Origin: JAENVT01 sp963720775
Lineage (GTDB): Bacteria; Actinomycetota; Acidimicrobiia; Acidimicrobiales; Ilumatobacteraceae
DNA: 64,000 nucleotides
Assembly (NCBI GenBank): GCA_963720775.1
Contig: CAVRGR010000003.1
Span: 1 to 64,000 of the forward strand
Direction: 5' to 3'
Part shown: positions 1 to 9,428 of the stretch, piece after piece
Numbering within the stretch: position 1 is the first letter of the stretch
Layout: each line of letters begins with the position of its first letter
Notes under the pieces: generated by a model
Told to the model about the DNA's origin: nothing
Database searches by the model: none
Seen by the model: only the letters and a program-made list of their open reading frames with translations
Translations under genes and position numbers: made by a program

Positions 1-49
1 AGGAAGATCGGTCGGAAGCTCGATACCGGATGGGCTGCCGGTGTGGGAA

Positions 50-2059
50 TCACCAGAACCGGATGGTGAGCAAGACCTGGTCGACGAGAGTGAACTCCGG
101 CTTGGTGGCGGTCGCCACGACGTACCGCACGAGCTGCCCGTCTTGGGTAGCGAACACGAACCGGTGGAGACCGTTTGCGTTCACCGTGTCGGCGATTCGA
201 CCCGGCCGGCCTCCAAGTGTGAAGTCGACGGTGTTGACGGGTGTGAAGTTCGCGTCTGCCAACAGGCCGATCTCAGCGTCGGCAATGGTCAAACCGGACG
301 ACGGATCGGTGGGCGGAAGGGGGCCGGCCCCGACTACGACAGACGTACCCGCAACGTCGTTCATCGCCAGCGCCGTGTCGTCCGTCGAACGGGTCCACGC
401 TTCGGGCCGACAGAGCGAGGCGCCCGCGACGAGGTCCTTCTCATAGACCAGTCGACCAGCAGCGCCCTCAGGAACCATCAACTCCTTGGAGCTCGTGACG
501 TGTCCGTCGACGACAACATCGATCCTGTAGTAGCCCGGAACGGAGCAGTCGCGGCCGGTCCACACGGAGAACTGTTGAGCAGCCTGCTGAGGCTTGGCTG
601 GCAATACCCGGCCGAATGTCACCATCGTCGTGGGTTGGTGCCAGGGTCGGTCCGGTTGCTCCCTGAAATATCCAACTATCGAGACCGGCACCCCGTCGGA
701 TGCAGTGGTTGTCAGCGTCTCGCTGATGAAGGGACCCTGTGCCACCACGTTGCTGACCTCGACCGTGTTGTCACCATGCCCAGCCGCAGAGTTGTCAACG
801 TCTGCTTGGGCTTCGGTGAGTTCAGCCGACAGATCGTTGGCGAGATCTCGTTGGTCCGGTTGGTGTATGCCAATCTCGTCGAGGACTGCACGGGCAGCCG
901 AGTAGAGACTCATTCGTTGGTAGCGACTGGGTTCGGAGCCTGCGAGTTCGATGGCTCTCTCGTACGCGCCTCGCGCCTCGTCGCCGTTCCCGAGCGCGAC
1001 CTGCACCGCCCCAAGATTTGTCCATGCCACCGCCAGCTTGTCGTCGAGGTCGAGCACTCGATCGAGGATTCGCTTGGCGTTCTTGTACTGCTCGGCATGA
1101 ATGAGGAGTGCAGCGAGCTGGTTGAGGGCGAGCTTGTCTGTCGCCCCGTAGCCGACTGCAGAGCGCGTGTCGGCGAGAGCCAGGTCCAAGGGTGGCCCGA
1201 CGATGTATTCGATGTAGGGCTCCGTGGGGTTCGCACGCCCAGCTTCCTGCCATCGTGCCGTGGCCCGTCCGAGGTATGCGTCCGCGTAGTCATGGCGGGC
1301 AGCGATGGCGGCGTCGTAGAAGGTGATCGCTGCTGCGTAGTCGCCTGCAGCTCGCGACTGCTCGGCGGACGCAAGCGCATCGAGCGCAGCAGCCGAGGTC
1401 TGCGGCACATGACGCAATGCGTTGTTGAGCATGTAACCCGCCGCCACGAGCATGGCAACGAGGCCGAATCCCACGAAGATGTTCCGGCCGACCTTGGTTA
1501 TCTGAGCCAACCCGAAGAGAAACAGCGCAGCTGCGAAGATTGCTAGAACAGCGACGTACCGCTCTGCCGAGGCATGCCACGCCTCGGCAGTCTCACTCTT
1601 GGCTTTTTGCTCGAAGAGCGCTCGGTTGACATCGAGGAACCGATCCGCTACGTACCTGTTGGAAGGGTTCGGATCGAGTCGATAGGTATCGTTGCTGAGC
1701 AACGCGGTTCGTGCGTAGAGATCTGCCGCAACCGATTCGAGGGATGACTCCAGATCGTGATCACCCTCCGTCCGCGCATCGAAGGTTCGAACTTGCGTGA
1801 GTCCGTATTCCGTCGCGATTCGCTGGTTGGTTGTCCATTCCGTGGTTCGCGACACCGACAGCGCGAGGCCCTTCGAAGCAGCGGCCTGAGCTTCGACTGC
1901 AGCAAGCTCCTCGGCCTTCTCCGCGCGCTCGTGCAGGAATGCTCCTATGGCGCCGAGGAAGGCAACCGTTGCAGCAAGAACGGCAACGACACGCCTCCAC
2001 ATCGGGGAGTGCTCGTCGATCTCGGCGACGCCTTCCAACTTCAGGTCGATCTCTGGCAT
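50..2059 (-). CDS. Membrane-anchored TPR-repeat protein, unknown function
   Basis: 669 aa from an ATG. Hydrophobic helices lie at about residues 24-42, 168-187 and 193-211, the last two forming a hairpin. An Ala-rich TPR-like region follows (about 226-400, with repeated A-x-x-Y-x-x-A and W-x-N-L-G patterns). The last 270 residues look like beta-rich soluble domains with a few Trp and Cys residues. No catalytic motif is seen. It is the last gene of a minus-strand run of subtilisin, small membrane protein and this gene, 16 nt after its neighbour. TPRs usually mediate protein contacts, so a scaffold or sensor role in this cassette is inference. The family is not recognised. Confidence 0.75.
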   Translation of the reverse strand: MPEIDLKLEGVAEIDEHSPMWRRVVAVLAATVAFLGAIGAFLHERAEKAEELAAVEAQAAASKGLALSVSRTTEWTTNQRIATEYGLTQVRTFDARTEGDHDLESSLESVAADLYARTALLSNDTYRLDPNPSNRYVADRFLDVNRALFEQKAKSETAEAWHASAERYVAVLAIFAAALFLFGLAQITKVGRNIFVGFGLVAMLVAAGYMLNNALRHVPQTSAAALDALASAEQSRAAGDYAAAITFYDAAIAARHDYADAYLGRATARWQEAGRANPTEPYIEYIVGPPLDLALADTRSAVGYGATDKLALNQLAALLIHAEQYKNAKRILDRVLDLDDKLAVAWTNLGAVQVALGNGDEARGAYERAIELAGSEPSRYQRMSLYSAARAVLDEIGIHQPDQRDLANDLSAELTEAQADVDNSAAGHGDNTVEVSNVVAQGPFISETLTTTASDGVPVSIVGYFREQPDRPWHQPTTMVTFGRVLPAKPQQAAQQFSVWTGRDCSVPGYYRIDVVVDGHVTSSKELMVPEGAAGRLVYEKDLVAGASLCRPEAWTRSTDDTALAMNDVAGTSVVVGAGPLPPTDPSSGLTIADAEIGLLADANFTPVNTVDFTLGGRPGRIADTVNANGLHRFVFATQDGQLVRYVVATATKPEFTLVDQVLLTIRFW

Positions 2060-2075
2060 TTCGAGCCCCAGACGG

Positions 2076-2822
2076 TCAACCGCTGCCCACAGCAGCGACG
2101 GTCGTGACCAAGATCCAGATGCACGCGCTTGTCGACACGAGCGCGACCTTCAGTCGGCGCTGGGGAATGACGTGGGCGATGGTAGCGATCAGCCCTGCGA
2201 GCGCAAGTGCGATGATGAGCTCCGTCAGGTCCTCCCCGGCCGCCCGCGCCTTGGCTGCCAACGCAGCTGCCTCGTCGGGTTCCGGCGGAAACAGACCCGC
2301 GTAGTAGTTCTCCAGGTCGAGCTGGAGTGCCTCCTGCTGGAGTACATATCCTCCGTTCTTGTCCTGCTGGAGGTATGTGTCGTCAAACGGAATCTGCAAT
2401 CGCCTTTGGGCTGCTTCGCGTTGTAGGTCGGCGGCCCGGGTCTCCATCTTCACGCGACGAGGGTCATCCACCTCGAGCAGGGTCGCTTGAGCGTTGAGGC
2501 GCGTGGCCAGATCGAGATCGGCCGATATCGAGGCGACATCCTCGGTACCTCGGTTGATGTCGAGGGCCACGCGAACCAGGTTGGTTTCTTGCTTATCGCG
2601 CAGGAGCACAGCGTTTCGGTATTCAGCCGTGGCCTTCTCCCCGTGAACGACGCTTCGCCACGCGAGGAACGCCGCTGAAAGCGTTACGATGCCGATGAGC
2701 GCAGGTATCAAGAAGTCGGCCGTCCCGAACCGTCTGACCGAGCGCGGCGCGGACGGCACGGCATGGTCAGCCGTGTTGGTGTCAGGACCGTCCAGAGAAT
2801 GGTCGCTCGCTGGTCCTTCCAC
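2076..2822 (-). CDS. Small membrane protein, unknown function
   Basis: 248 aa from a GTG start; a nearby ATG at 2828-2830 is out of frame. One hydrophobic helix lies near residues 37-54 and two more near the C terminus (about 197-213 and 224-245). The charged middle, rich in Arg, Glu and Gln, looks helical and could form a coiled coil. There is no recognised domain. It sits between the subtilisin gene (93 nt upstream) and the TPR protein (16 nt downstream), so co-transcription is likely. Its helix-soluble-hairpin layout resembles that of its TPR neighbour, which suggests the two work together in the membrane; this is inference. Confidence 0.65.
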   Translation of the reverse strand: MEGPASDHSLDGPDTNTADHAVPSAPRSVRRFGTADFLIPALIGIVTLSAAFLAWRSVVHGEKATAEYRNAVLLRDKQETNLVRVALDINRGTEDVASISADLDLATRLNAQATLLEVDDPRRVKMETRAADLQREAAQRRLQIPFDDTYLQQDKNGGYVLQQEALQLDLENYYAGLFPPEPDEAAALAAKARAAGEDLTELIIALALAGLIATIAHVIPQRRLKVALVSTSACIWILVTTVAAVGSG

Positions 2823-2915
2823 GATTCCATCCTTCCCGTCGACGGGAAAATATCACTGATTCGCAGGGCCTCAAGACGACGACACCGCGAACCCTTTGGG
2901 CTGCTCGTCATCGAC

Positions 2916-5210
2916 TCAGGCAATGGCTCCGCGTGCCACCAACGCGTAGGGCTGCGGGCCTCGTGGCACGTTGGAGCCGATCACGTCGATGGTCCACGTG
3001 CCGGTTGCCGGTGCGGCCACCCGAACGACCTCGACGTTGTTCGCGGTGTCGAACGTGGCCGGTCCGGACTCGGGAGCGTTTCCGGGAAGCGTCGTGCCGT
3101 TGGGGGCAGTCACCACAAGGTTGAGGTTGTTGACGAGCGCGGGCCCGGGATAGTCGCTGTACGCCAGCACGACATGCAATGGCGACGACGACTTCGTCAC
3201 CTTGATGGTCAGTCGTTTGCGAATGCCGGTGCTCACCGTGCGTCGATCCCACAGCCGCGTCCCGACCCCCGCCGGCGGTGCGGCGATGGCCGCTACGTTC
3301 ACCCGTCCGTATCCCTGGTGCGGATCGACGATGATGCCGGGTGCCGCCGTGCCGCTCAACCGGGTGGCGCCGGCGATCAGTGCCGCCTTGAGCAGCGCCG
3401 CTGTCGGGCTGGCGATCTTGAAGCTCCGGCGCAGGTGTTGGCGGAGCACAGCCAGGGCCCCGGCGGTGAGGGGAGTGGCCATGCTCGTTCCGCCCATGTA
3501 GAAGTACCTCGACGACGGTGGGAACGGGCTCCACCCGGTCGCCGTGGAGCTGAGCATCGTCGATTTCGTCGACAGGATCCACGTACCCGGAGCGATCACG
3601 TCGGGCTTCATGCGGCCGTCGGCGGTCGGGCCGCGACTCGAGAAGGCAACGACCTGGTCGGGATTGTCGGCCATCGGTGCACTCTTGTACGGCGCTGCCG
3701 GATAGTCCTTCGGCCACCAATCGCCGTAGTGCTCGGAGTTGAAGCTCTTGCGGAGGGATTCGTCAGCGCCGATCGTCACGCAGTTCTTCGCGGTTCCCGG
3801 TGAGGTGACCGAGCCGAGGTTGATCTTCCCGTCACCGTCGTTGTCGCTGCCGTCGTTGCCCGCGGCCACGACGATGCACAGGTTGGGGTGATCCCACACG
3901 AATTGGTCGAGTTGTCGAGCCTGCGCGTCGTACACGCCGGGGTCTCCACCGCCCCACGAGTTCGAGTGGATCCGCGCACCTTTCTTGTATGCCTCGGCGA
4001 AGACAGGCGTGATGTCGGCGGGGATCCCGGCGAGCACGTAGCGCCCGTAGTCGTGAAGGTCCGATGGGTTCTTCCAGTCGAGCGCCTGCTCGACCGCTTG
4101 GAAGACGAGTCGTGCCTTGTAGGCCATGCCGCGGATCGGTTGCTGGCCTGGGATTGCCTTGCTGGCGGTGCCGTCACCTACGGCCGAGCCGGCCACATGT
4201 GTACCGTGACCCGAATCGAGGTCGGCTGCGCCGTCGTTGCCACCGGGGTTCGTGATGTAGGTCGCGTAGTCGGGCGTGATCGGGTAACTGGTCACCGACT
4301 TGACGCGCCCGGCGAAGTCGGGATGGGCTGGGCTCGTCGACCCGATGTCGAGTCCGGTATCGCAGATGCCGACGATCTCGCCGGTCCCATCGAGTCCAGG
4401 GATCGCCGCCAGTGCCGTCGCGCCGCCCATGATCCCGACGGCGACGTCGTTGCTGATCCGATTGATAGCCCGGCGTCGCACCATTCGCACCCCGTGGACC
4501 TGCGACAAACCGTCGAGCTGTCGTCGTTGCACAGCCGCAGACCCGGCGGGCTGCTCGATCACCAGCACCTCGCTGTTGGCCGGACCAGCGGCGACGTGCA
4601 GGCCCAACGCACGCACTTCGGCGCGACCCCTTCGTGCTGCGGCACTGGTGAAGAACTCGGCCACCAGGGTTTGCGGCAGAAGGCGTGTGCGCCGAAGTGC
4701 CGGCGCGGTCGCATCGGTGACCTCGAGGCGGGCTTGCGGCGGAAGGTGCCCCGCCCAACGCACCTCGGGAAGAGCCGCAATGCGGGCGATGTGCTCCTGC
4801 GTGGCGCGCACGATCATCGTGAAGCCCGAATGGTTGTCGACCACCTCGCCGCCCGCCCTGCGAACGGCATCGAGCCACTCCTGCTTGACCGGACCGACGA
4901 ACTGCACGAGGTAGTGGTGCGGTCCGGGCGGAAGCCGTTTGGCACCCTTGTACGCGGGGTGTGCCGCCACGGCACCTCGGGCTGTGATGCGAGGCGCCTC
5001 CGTGTTGACGATGGTCTGCGCCTCACCTCCGAGCGGGATGGCGTACTGGTCGGTGATGTCCTCGGTGAGGTGATCCGCGGCGAGCTTCTTGGCCTGCGCG
5101 TCGGACGCCTCGATCACGACGAAGGCGTCATAGCGAACCGCAGTCGGCGACAGCGCAGCGACCTCGTCCGCTTTGGCGCCGGTCGCGAAGACCTTCAGAA
5201 TACGACTCAA
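2916..5210 (-). CDS. Subtilisin-like serine protease (S8, KP-43-like)
   Basis: About 764 aa from a TTG start chosen because GAGAGGAGA sits 5 nt upstream; the frame stays open to a GTG at 5267. All S8 catalytic residues are visible: Asp284 (ICDTGLD), His335 (GHGTHVAG), oxyanion Asn452 (AAGNDG) and Ser576 (GGTSMATP). An unusually long N-terminal region of about 260 residues precedes the catalytic domain and may be a prodomain or a binding module. A C-terminal beta-sandwich (about 620-764) resembles the one in KP-43-type subtilases. No Sec signal peptide is visible from this start, so the site of action is unclear. It heads the run with the two membrane proteins and is divergent from the TIR gene. 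Confidence 0.9.
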   Translation of the reverse strand: MSRILKVFATGAKADEVAALSPTAVRYDAFVVIEASDAQAKKLAADHLTEDITDQYAIPLGGEAQTIVNTEAPRITARGAVAAHPAYKGAKRLPPGPHHYLVQFVGPVKQEWLDAVRRAGGEVVDNHSGFTMIVRATQEHIARIAALPEVRWAGHLPPQARLEVTDATAPALRRTRLLPQTLVAEFFTSAAARRGRAEVRALGLHVAAGPANSEVLVIEQPAGSAAVQRRQLDGLSQVHGVRMVRRRAINRISNDVAVGIMGGATALAAIPGLDGTGEIVGICDTGLDIGSTSPAHPDFAGRVKSVTSYPITPDYATYITNPGGNDGAADLDSGHGTHVAGSAVGDGTASKAIPGQQPIRGMAYKARLVFQAVEQALDWKNPSDLHDYGRYVLAGIPADITPVFAEAYKKGARIHSNSWGGGDPGVYDAQARQLDQFVWDHPNLCIVVAAGNDGSDNDGDGKINLGSVTSPGTAKNCVTIGADESLRKSFNSEHYGDWWPKDYPAAPYKSAPMADNPDQVVAFSSRGPTADGRMKPDVIAPGTWILSTKSTMLSSTATGWSPFPPSSRYFYMGGTSMATPLTAGALAVLRQHLRRSFKIASPTAALLKAALIAGATRLSGTAAPGIIVDPHQGYGRVNVAAIAAPPAGVGTRLWDRRTVSTGIRKRLTIKVTKSSSPLHVVLAYSDYPGPALVNNLNLVVTAPNGTTLPGNAPESGPATFDTANNVEVVRVAAPATGTWTIDVIGSNVPRGPQPYALVARGAIA

Positions 5211-5215
5211 CCGTG

Positions 5216-5224
5216 TCTCCTCTC
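5216..5224 (-). promoter_or_regulatory. Shine-Dalgarno that fixes a TTG start for the subtilisin
   Basis: On the minus strand GAGAGGAGA is followed by 5 nt and then TTG at 5210-5208. The more upstream GTG at 5267 has no comparable site. The 133 nt between this start and the TIR gene ATG at 5344 must carry the divergent promoters; no clean -35/-10 pair was found there. Confidence 0.6.
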
Positions 5225-5343
5225 GTCCGTGGCCCCGATGGAGCAACGTCGAAACCCCGGGCTCCACGCAGAGGACCGCCTGACATACTGCGCCCCCGGT
5301 TGAGGAGCGTCAATGGCCGCCCGAACTGCGCGACAATTTGCCC

Positions 5344-7044
5344 ATGGGCGACGTAACCGCCAGGCCTTCCAGCGCTGCAGGCCCGATTCGCGTCTTCATG
5401 TCCTATCGGCGTGCTGATGATCGTCATTTCATCGGCCGCTTGCACGATCGGTTGTGCGAGGCGTTCGGCGACGAGATGGTGTTTCGCGACATCGACTCGA
5501 TTCCGGCGGGCACGAACTTCCGCAACGTCATCCTGCGCACGCTCAACGAGGTCGATGCCGTTGTCGCGGTGATCGGTCCGAACTGGTCGCGACCATCCGA
5601 TGGAGACGACGCGGCCCCGCCCGACTACGTGTTCCTCGAACTGGCCGAGGCACTGAAGTTCGGCAAGCCGGTGATCCCTGTGCTGATGGAAGCCACCCTC
5701 ATGCCGGCGGCCGAGGTGTTGCCCCCGGATCTTCGGCCACTGAGTGACATCGAGGCCATCTCCGTGTACGGCGACCCGGCTTTTCGGCGCGACTCCGCTC
5801 GTCTGATCGAGGCGATCGGCGCGGTCGTTGCCGACGACAGGGCTCGCCTCGCGCGAGCGCAGCAAGAGGCGGACGAACGGAGTCGCAGGCTCGCCGCCGA
5901 CCGGTTGGAACGAGAGCGACGTGCCGACGAGCTTCGCGCCGAGGAGCGAGCAGCTCGTGCCCGCCTCGCGGAACTGGAGGACGCTGCAGCGCGTCGCCAG
6001 ATCGAGGTGGAACGGGCGCGGGTGGAGGCTCTCGCGGAGCAGCTCCGCCAGGCCGAGTTGGCCGAGCAAGCTGTGCCGGAGGTCGCCGCAGAGCCTCCGT
6101 CGCAGGCTCCCGAAGTGGTGCCGATCCCTGCCTCGCCGATCGAGCAATCCCGTGTGTTTCCGCCGCCCCTGTCGGTTGCCGGGCCGCCTACCGTTGCCGA
6201 GTCGCGACCCGCGGAAGCGGCACTGGCGGCGACGCGGCCGCGGCTGCCGTGGTTCGCGATGCTGATCGTCGTCGCCCTGGTCCTGGGTGTCGTGAGCTTG
6301 ATCGTTCATCGGTCGGTCGACATCGACGGGTCGCTGCGTCAGTTCAACGAGCTTGGCCGCACCGCGCCGGTAGATGCCATCCACTGGCTGTTCGTCTTGG
6401 CGATCGGCGTGCCCCTGTTGCTGGGGAATCATCCAGTCGAGCAGCGCCTCGTTCTGGTCGGCGTGACCGTGTCGTTGTTCCTGTTCGAGCTCCTGTACGA
6501 GGTCTCCAGCTTGCGTTTTGGATTCTCCGGCTGGAGCGAGGGCTCGTGGTTTGTCGCGAGGATCCTTCAAATCGTCAGCCTTGTCGTTGCCTGCCGGATC
6601 GTGCGCCGGCACTCGACCGACTCAACCGCGTCCTCGCGACGACGTGTGCCGCTGGTGCTGATCGCTATTGCGGGTGGACTTCTGACGTTCGTCGCCATCG
6701 ACGACGAGTGGAACCGAATTCCCGACCTCTTCGGTTACGTCATTCCGGGCAGGTCGCCACTCGCCGCGTGGTTCTTGCTCGTCGCACTTCCGCCGATCGT
6801 CGTAACCGTTGCCTTGGCTGCGCGCGGTTCGCACGCCTCGCAAGTCGTGTTGGCCACCATCGCCACCTTCGCAGCGTTGAACTTCTTCGCGGAGGCGCGC
6901 CTCCTGGAACGCTACGACATCAAGGCGTCACATTGGCACTGGGCATCCGTGGCGTACCTCCTGCTGGCAGGTGCGGCCTGGTGGGCCGCAATTGCCAGTG
7001 GGCGATCGAAGACATCGACTACCCGACAGTCCGTTCTCACGTAG
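5344..7044 (+). CDS. TIR-domain protein with coiled coil and multi-pass membrane C terminus
   Basis: 566 aa from ATG 5344. Residues 15-160 form a TIR domain: the strand-A motif RVFMSYRRAD, then FRDID, then DYVFLELAEAL and PVIPVL. Glu99 in that helix occupies the position of the catalytic Glu of NAD-cleaving TIRs. Residues about 163-243 are a charged Arg/Glu/Ala coiled coil, followed by a Pro-rich linker. From about residue 302 to the end there are roughly seven hydrophobic helices. TIR domains in bacteria commonly cleave NAD+ or make signalling nucleotides in conflict systems. The gene is divergent from a subtilisin/TPR cassette, which suggests a sensing or defence role, but that is inference. 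Confidence 0.85.
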   Translation: MGDVTARPSSAAGPIRVFMSYRRADDRHFIGRLHDRLCEAFGDEMVFRDIDSIPAGTNFRNVILRTLNEVDAVVAVIGPNWSRPSDGDDAAPPDYVFLELAEALKFGKPVIPVLMEATLMPAAEVLPPDLRPLSDIEAISVYGDPAFRRDSARLIEAIGAVVADDRARLARAQQEADERSRRLAADRLERERRADELRAEERAARARLAELEDAAARRQIEVERARVEALAEQLRQAELAEQAVPEVAAEPPSQAPEVVPIPASPIEQSRVFPPPLSVAGPPTVAESRPAEAALAATRPRLPWFAMLIVVALVLGVVSLIVHRSVDIDGSLRQFNELGRTAPVDAIHWLFVLAIGVPLLLGNHPVEQRLVLVGVTVSLFLFELLYEVSSLRFGFSGWSEGSWFVARILQIVSLVVACRIVRRHSTDSTASSRRRVPLVLIAIAGGLLTFVAIDDEWNRIPDLFGYVIPGRSPLAAWFLLVALPPIVVTVALAARGSHASQVVLATIATFAALNFFAEARLLERYDIKASHWHWASVAYLLLAGAAWWAAIASGRSKTSTTRQSVLT

Positions 7045-7095
7045 TTCACAACCGGCTCGAACCACAGCCTCGTCGAGCAAGTCGATCATGAGTTC

Positions 7096-7686
7096 ATGGA
7101 CACGGAGATTCGCCTCGGGTCCGACGTCGATCGGTCGGCAACTGACGAGTCCGCTCCCAACACACCCGCAACACTCGACAACTCTGCTCAGGCGTGGCCG
7201 CATCTACCAGCTCCGACGGGAGACGAGGCGCAGTCGACGGATAGGTCTCCGCCTCCGCGCCGCCGCGGCGAACGTATCCGCTTCGCGGGGCGGGTTGTCG
7301 GTGTCGTCGCGGTGGCGTCCCTGTCGGCGAGCATGGGATTCATCGGGGCCCGGGTCGGCTCCGGCTCCGATCAAGCCGCGACCAACCCGACGCCTGCATC
7401 CAGTGTGGGGTTCGAGGCCGACTACATGAACGTGGCAGCCGCGTTGTCGGCTGTAGAAGCCTCCGTCGTGCCGATCGACACCATCCTCACCGTCAGTCGT
7501 GGCAAGTTCAGCGGCGAGAGCCAGGGCGCGGGCACTGGCGTGGTCCTCGACGCCAGCGGCTTCATCGTGACGAACGCTCACGTCGTCGACGGTGCAACGA
7601 TCATCGGTGTGACCCTCGGCGGTGGCGCCGAGGGCACCGCCTGGCGATTCGCATCGACGATGCCGTACGAACTGCGGACGGGCTGA
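7096..7686 (+). pseudogene. Truncated membrane-anchored HtrA/trypsin-like protease
   Basis: 196 codons encode a cytoplasmic N terminus, one transmembrane helix (about residues 73-95) and only the start of an S1C protease domain. It reaches the catalytic His motif (VTNAHVVDGA, near residue 159), then about 20 unrelated residues and a stop. The catalytic Asp and Ser and any PDZ domain are missing, whereas intact relatives run to about 350-450 aa. The stop lies 23 bp from the end of the convergent glnS. This looks like a gene cut by a deletion or insertion at the edge of the accessory segment. A functional short protein is unlikely. Confidence 0.75.
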
Positions 7687-7708
7687 TCGACGCACCGCAG
7701 CAGGGCAG

Positions 7709-9403
7709 TCACGCCCTCTTCTGGATGTTGGCCCATTCGTCGCGCAGCCCGACCGTGCGGTGGAACAGCATCGGCGTGGTCGGGTCGTGGGCGAAGTAAC
7801 CAAGCCGCTCGAACTGCACGACCGCCCCAGGCGCAACGCTGGCCAACGCCGGCTCCATCTTGCAATCGGTCAGCAATTCGCGTGACTCGGGGTTGAGATC
7901 GTCGAACGGCTCTCCGGTCGTCTCGCCGGGTACCTCGGCGGCGAACAGTCGCTCGTACAACGCGACGGTTGCGTCGACGGCATGGTCGGCCGAGACCCAG
8001 TGCATGGTGGACTTGACCTTGCGGCCATCGGGAGCGTTGCCTCCGGATGTTGCTGGGTCGTAGGTGCACTGCACCTCGACCACATTGCCGTCGTCGTCCT
8101 TCGTGAATCCGGTGCAGGTGACGAGGTAGGCCGATCGCAAGCGCACCTCGCGCCCGGGCGTGAGCCGGAAGTACTTCGGCGGGGCCTCCTCCATGAAGTC
8201 GTCGCGTTCGATGTAGACGACCTTGGAGAAGGGCACCTGGCGCACGCCATCGGCTGCGTTCTCCGGGTTGTTGACCACCTCGTGGTGTTCGACGACGGGT
8301 CTGCCCGTGCTGTCGTCGGGCCAGTTGGTGATCACCAGCTTGAGTGGGCGCAGCACAGCCATGCGGCGCAACGCTGTTTCGTTTAGCTCGCGCCGGATGA
8401 ACGACTCCAGCAGTTCGATCGAATGGCGACTGTTGGTTCTGGCCACTCCGATGTAGTTGCAGAAGGTGCGGATCGCGCGGGCGGGATAGCCGCGGCGGCG
8501 AAGACCGCGAAGCGTCGGCATGCGCGGGTCGTCCCAGCCGTCGACCACGCCGTCGTTGACGAGGCGCGCCAGGCGGCGTTTGGAGGTGATCGTGTGCGTG
8601 AGCTCGAGGCGAGCGAACTCGGTCTGGCGCGGCTGATCGCCGGGCAGCGGCAGGTGGCTGAGGTACCAGTCGTAGAGGGCGCGGTGACTATCGAACTCGA
8701 GCGTGCACAACGAGTGGGTGACCCCTTCGATCGCGTCGCTCTGACCGTGGGCCCAGTCGTAGGTGGGGTAGATCACCCATTCGTCGCCGGTTCGCCAGTG
8801 ATGACCGCGGCGAATGCGGTACATCACCGGATCCCGCAGCTGCATGTTCTCGTCCTGCATGTCGATCTTGGCGCGCAACACTCGTGCGCCGTCGGGGAAC
8901 TCCCCGGCGCGCATGCGCCGGATCAGGTCGAGGTTCTCGGCGACGGAGCGTTCCCGGTAGGGGCTCTCCACACCAGGTCTGCCGTATCCGCCGCGTTGTG
9001 CCGAAATCGTCTCGCCGTCCTGGTCATCGACGTAGGCGAGCCCCTTGTTGACGAGATGCTCGGCCCACACGTACAACTGCTCGAAGTAGTCGGATGCGTA
9101 GAGCGGCTCGCCTGGGGAGAAGCCGAGCCACGCGAGGTCGTCGACGATCGACCCGGCGAACTCGATGTCTTCGGTGTCGGGGTTGGTGTCGTCGAACCGT
9201 AGGTTGCACACGCCGCCGAACTCCTCGGCAACGCCGAAGTCGATGCTGATGGCCTTCGCATGGCCGATGTGCAGGTATCCGTTGGGCTCCGGTGGGAATC
9301 TCGTCTGAACACGACCGGCGAAGGTGCCGGCTTCGATGTCGGCGCGCACCAGGTCACGAACGAAGTCGAGGCCGGTACCGGTGGGGTTGTCGGTGGTGCT
9401 CAT
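7709..9403 (-). CDS. glnS: Glutaminyl-tRNA synthetase
   Basis: 564 aa, normal length for a bacterial GlnRS lacking large appendages. The class I HIGH motif is PEPNGYLHIGHAKA near the N terminus. The KMSKS-loop equivalent is ITSKRRL, followed by the GlnRS-typical GWDDPRMPTLRGLRRRGY block, and the C-terminal anticodon-binding beta-barrels are complete. It charges tRNA-Gln directly. Most actinobacteria lack GlnRS and use GluRS plus the GatCAB amidotransferase, so the gene may be acquired. It is transcribed toward the truncated protease and divergently from hemolysin III; start ATG at 9403. Confidence 0.95.
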   Translation of the reverse strand: MSTTDNPTGTGLDFVRDLVRADIEAGTFAGRVQTRFPPEPNGYLHIGHAKAISIDFGVAEEFGGVCNLRFDDTNPDTEDIEFAGSIVDDLAWLGFSPGEPLYASDYFEQLYVWAEHLVNKGLAYVDDQDGETISAQRGGYGRPGVESPYRERSVAENLDLIRRMRAGEFPDGARVLRAKIDMQDENMQLRDPVMYRIRRGHHWRTGDEWVIYPTYDWAHGQSDAIEGVTHSLCTLEFDSHRALYDWYLSHLPLPGDQPRQTEFARLELTHTITSKRRLARLVNDGVVDGWDDPRMPTLRGLRRRGYPARAIRTFCNYIGVARTNSRHSIELLESFIRRELNETALRRMAVLRPLKLVITNWPDDSTGRPVVEHHEVVNNPENAADGVRQVPFSKVVYIERDDFMEEAPPKYFRLTPGREVRLRSAYLVTCTGFTKDDDGNVVEVQCTYDPATSGGNAPDGRKVKSTMHWVSADHAVDATVALYERLFAAEVPGETTGEPFDDLNPESRELLTDCKMEPALASVAPGAVVQFERLGYFAHDPTTPMLFHRTVGLRDEWANIQKRA

Positions 9404-9428
9404 GCATCAAACATTCTCGCCGAGGAAC

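Noticed and set aside
41..1546. A 501-codon plus-strand open frame opposite the TPR protein
   Set aside because: The minus-strand frame has clear membrane helices and TPR patterns; the plus-strand translation is rich in His, Arg and Val in a way typical of a codon-position shadow.
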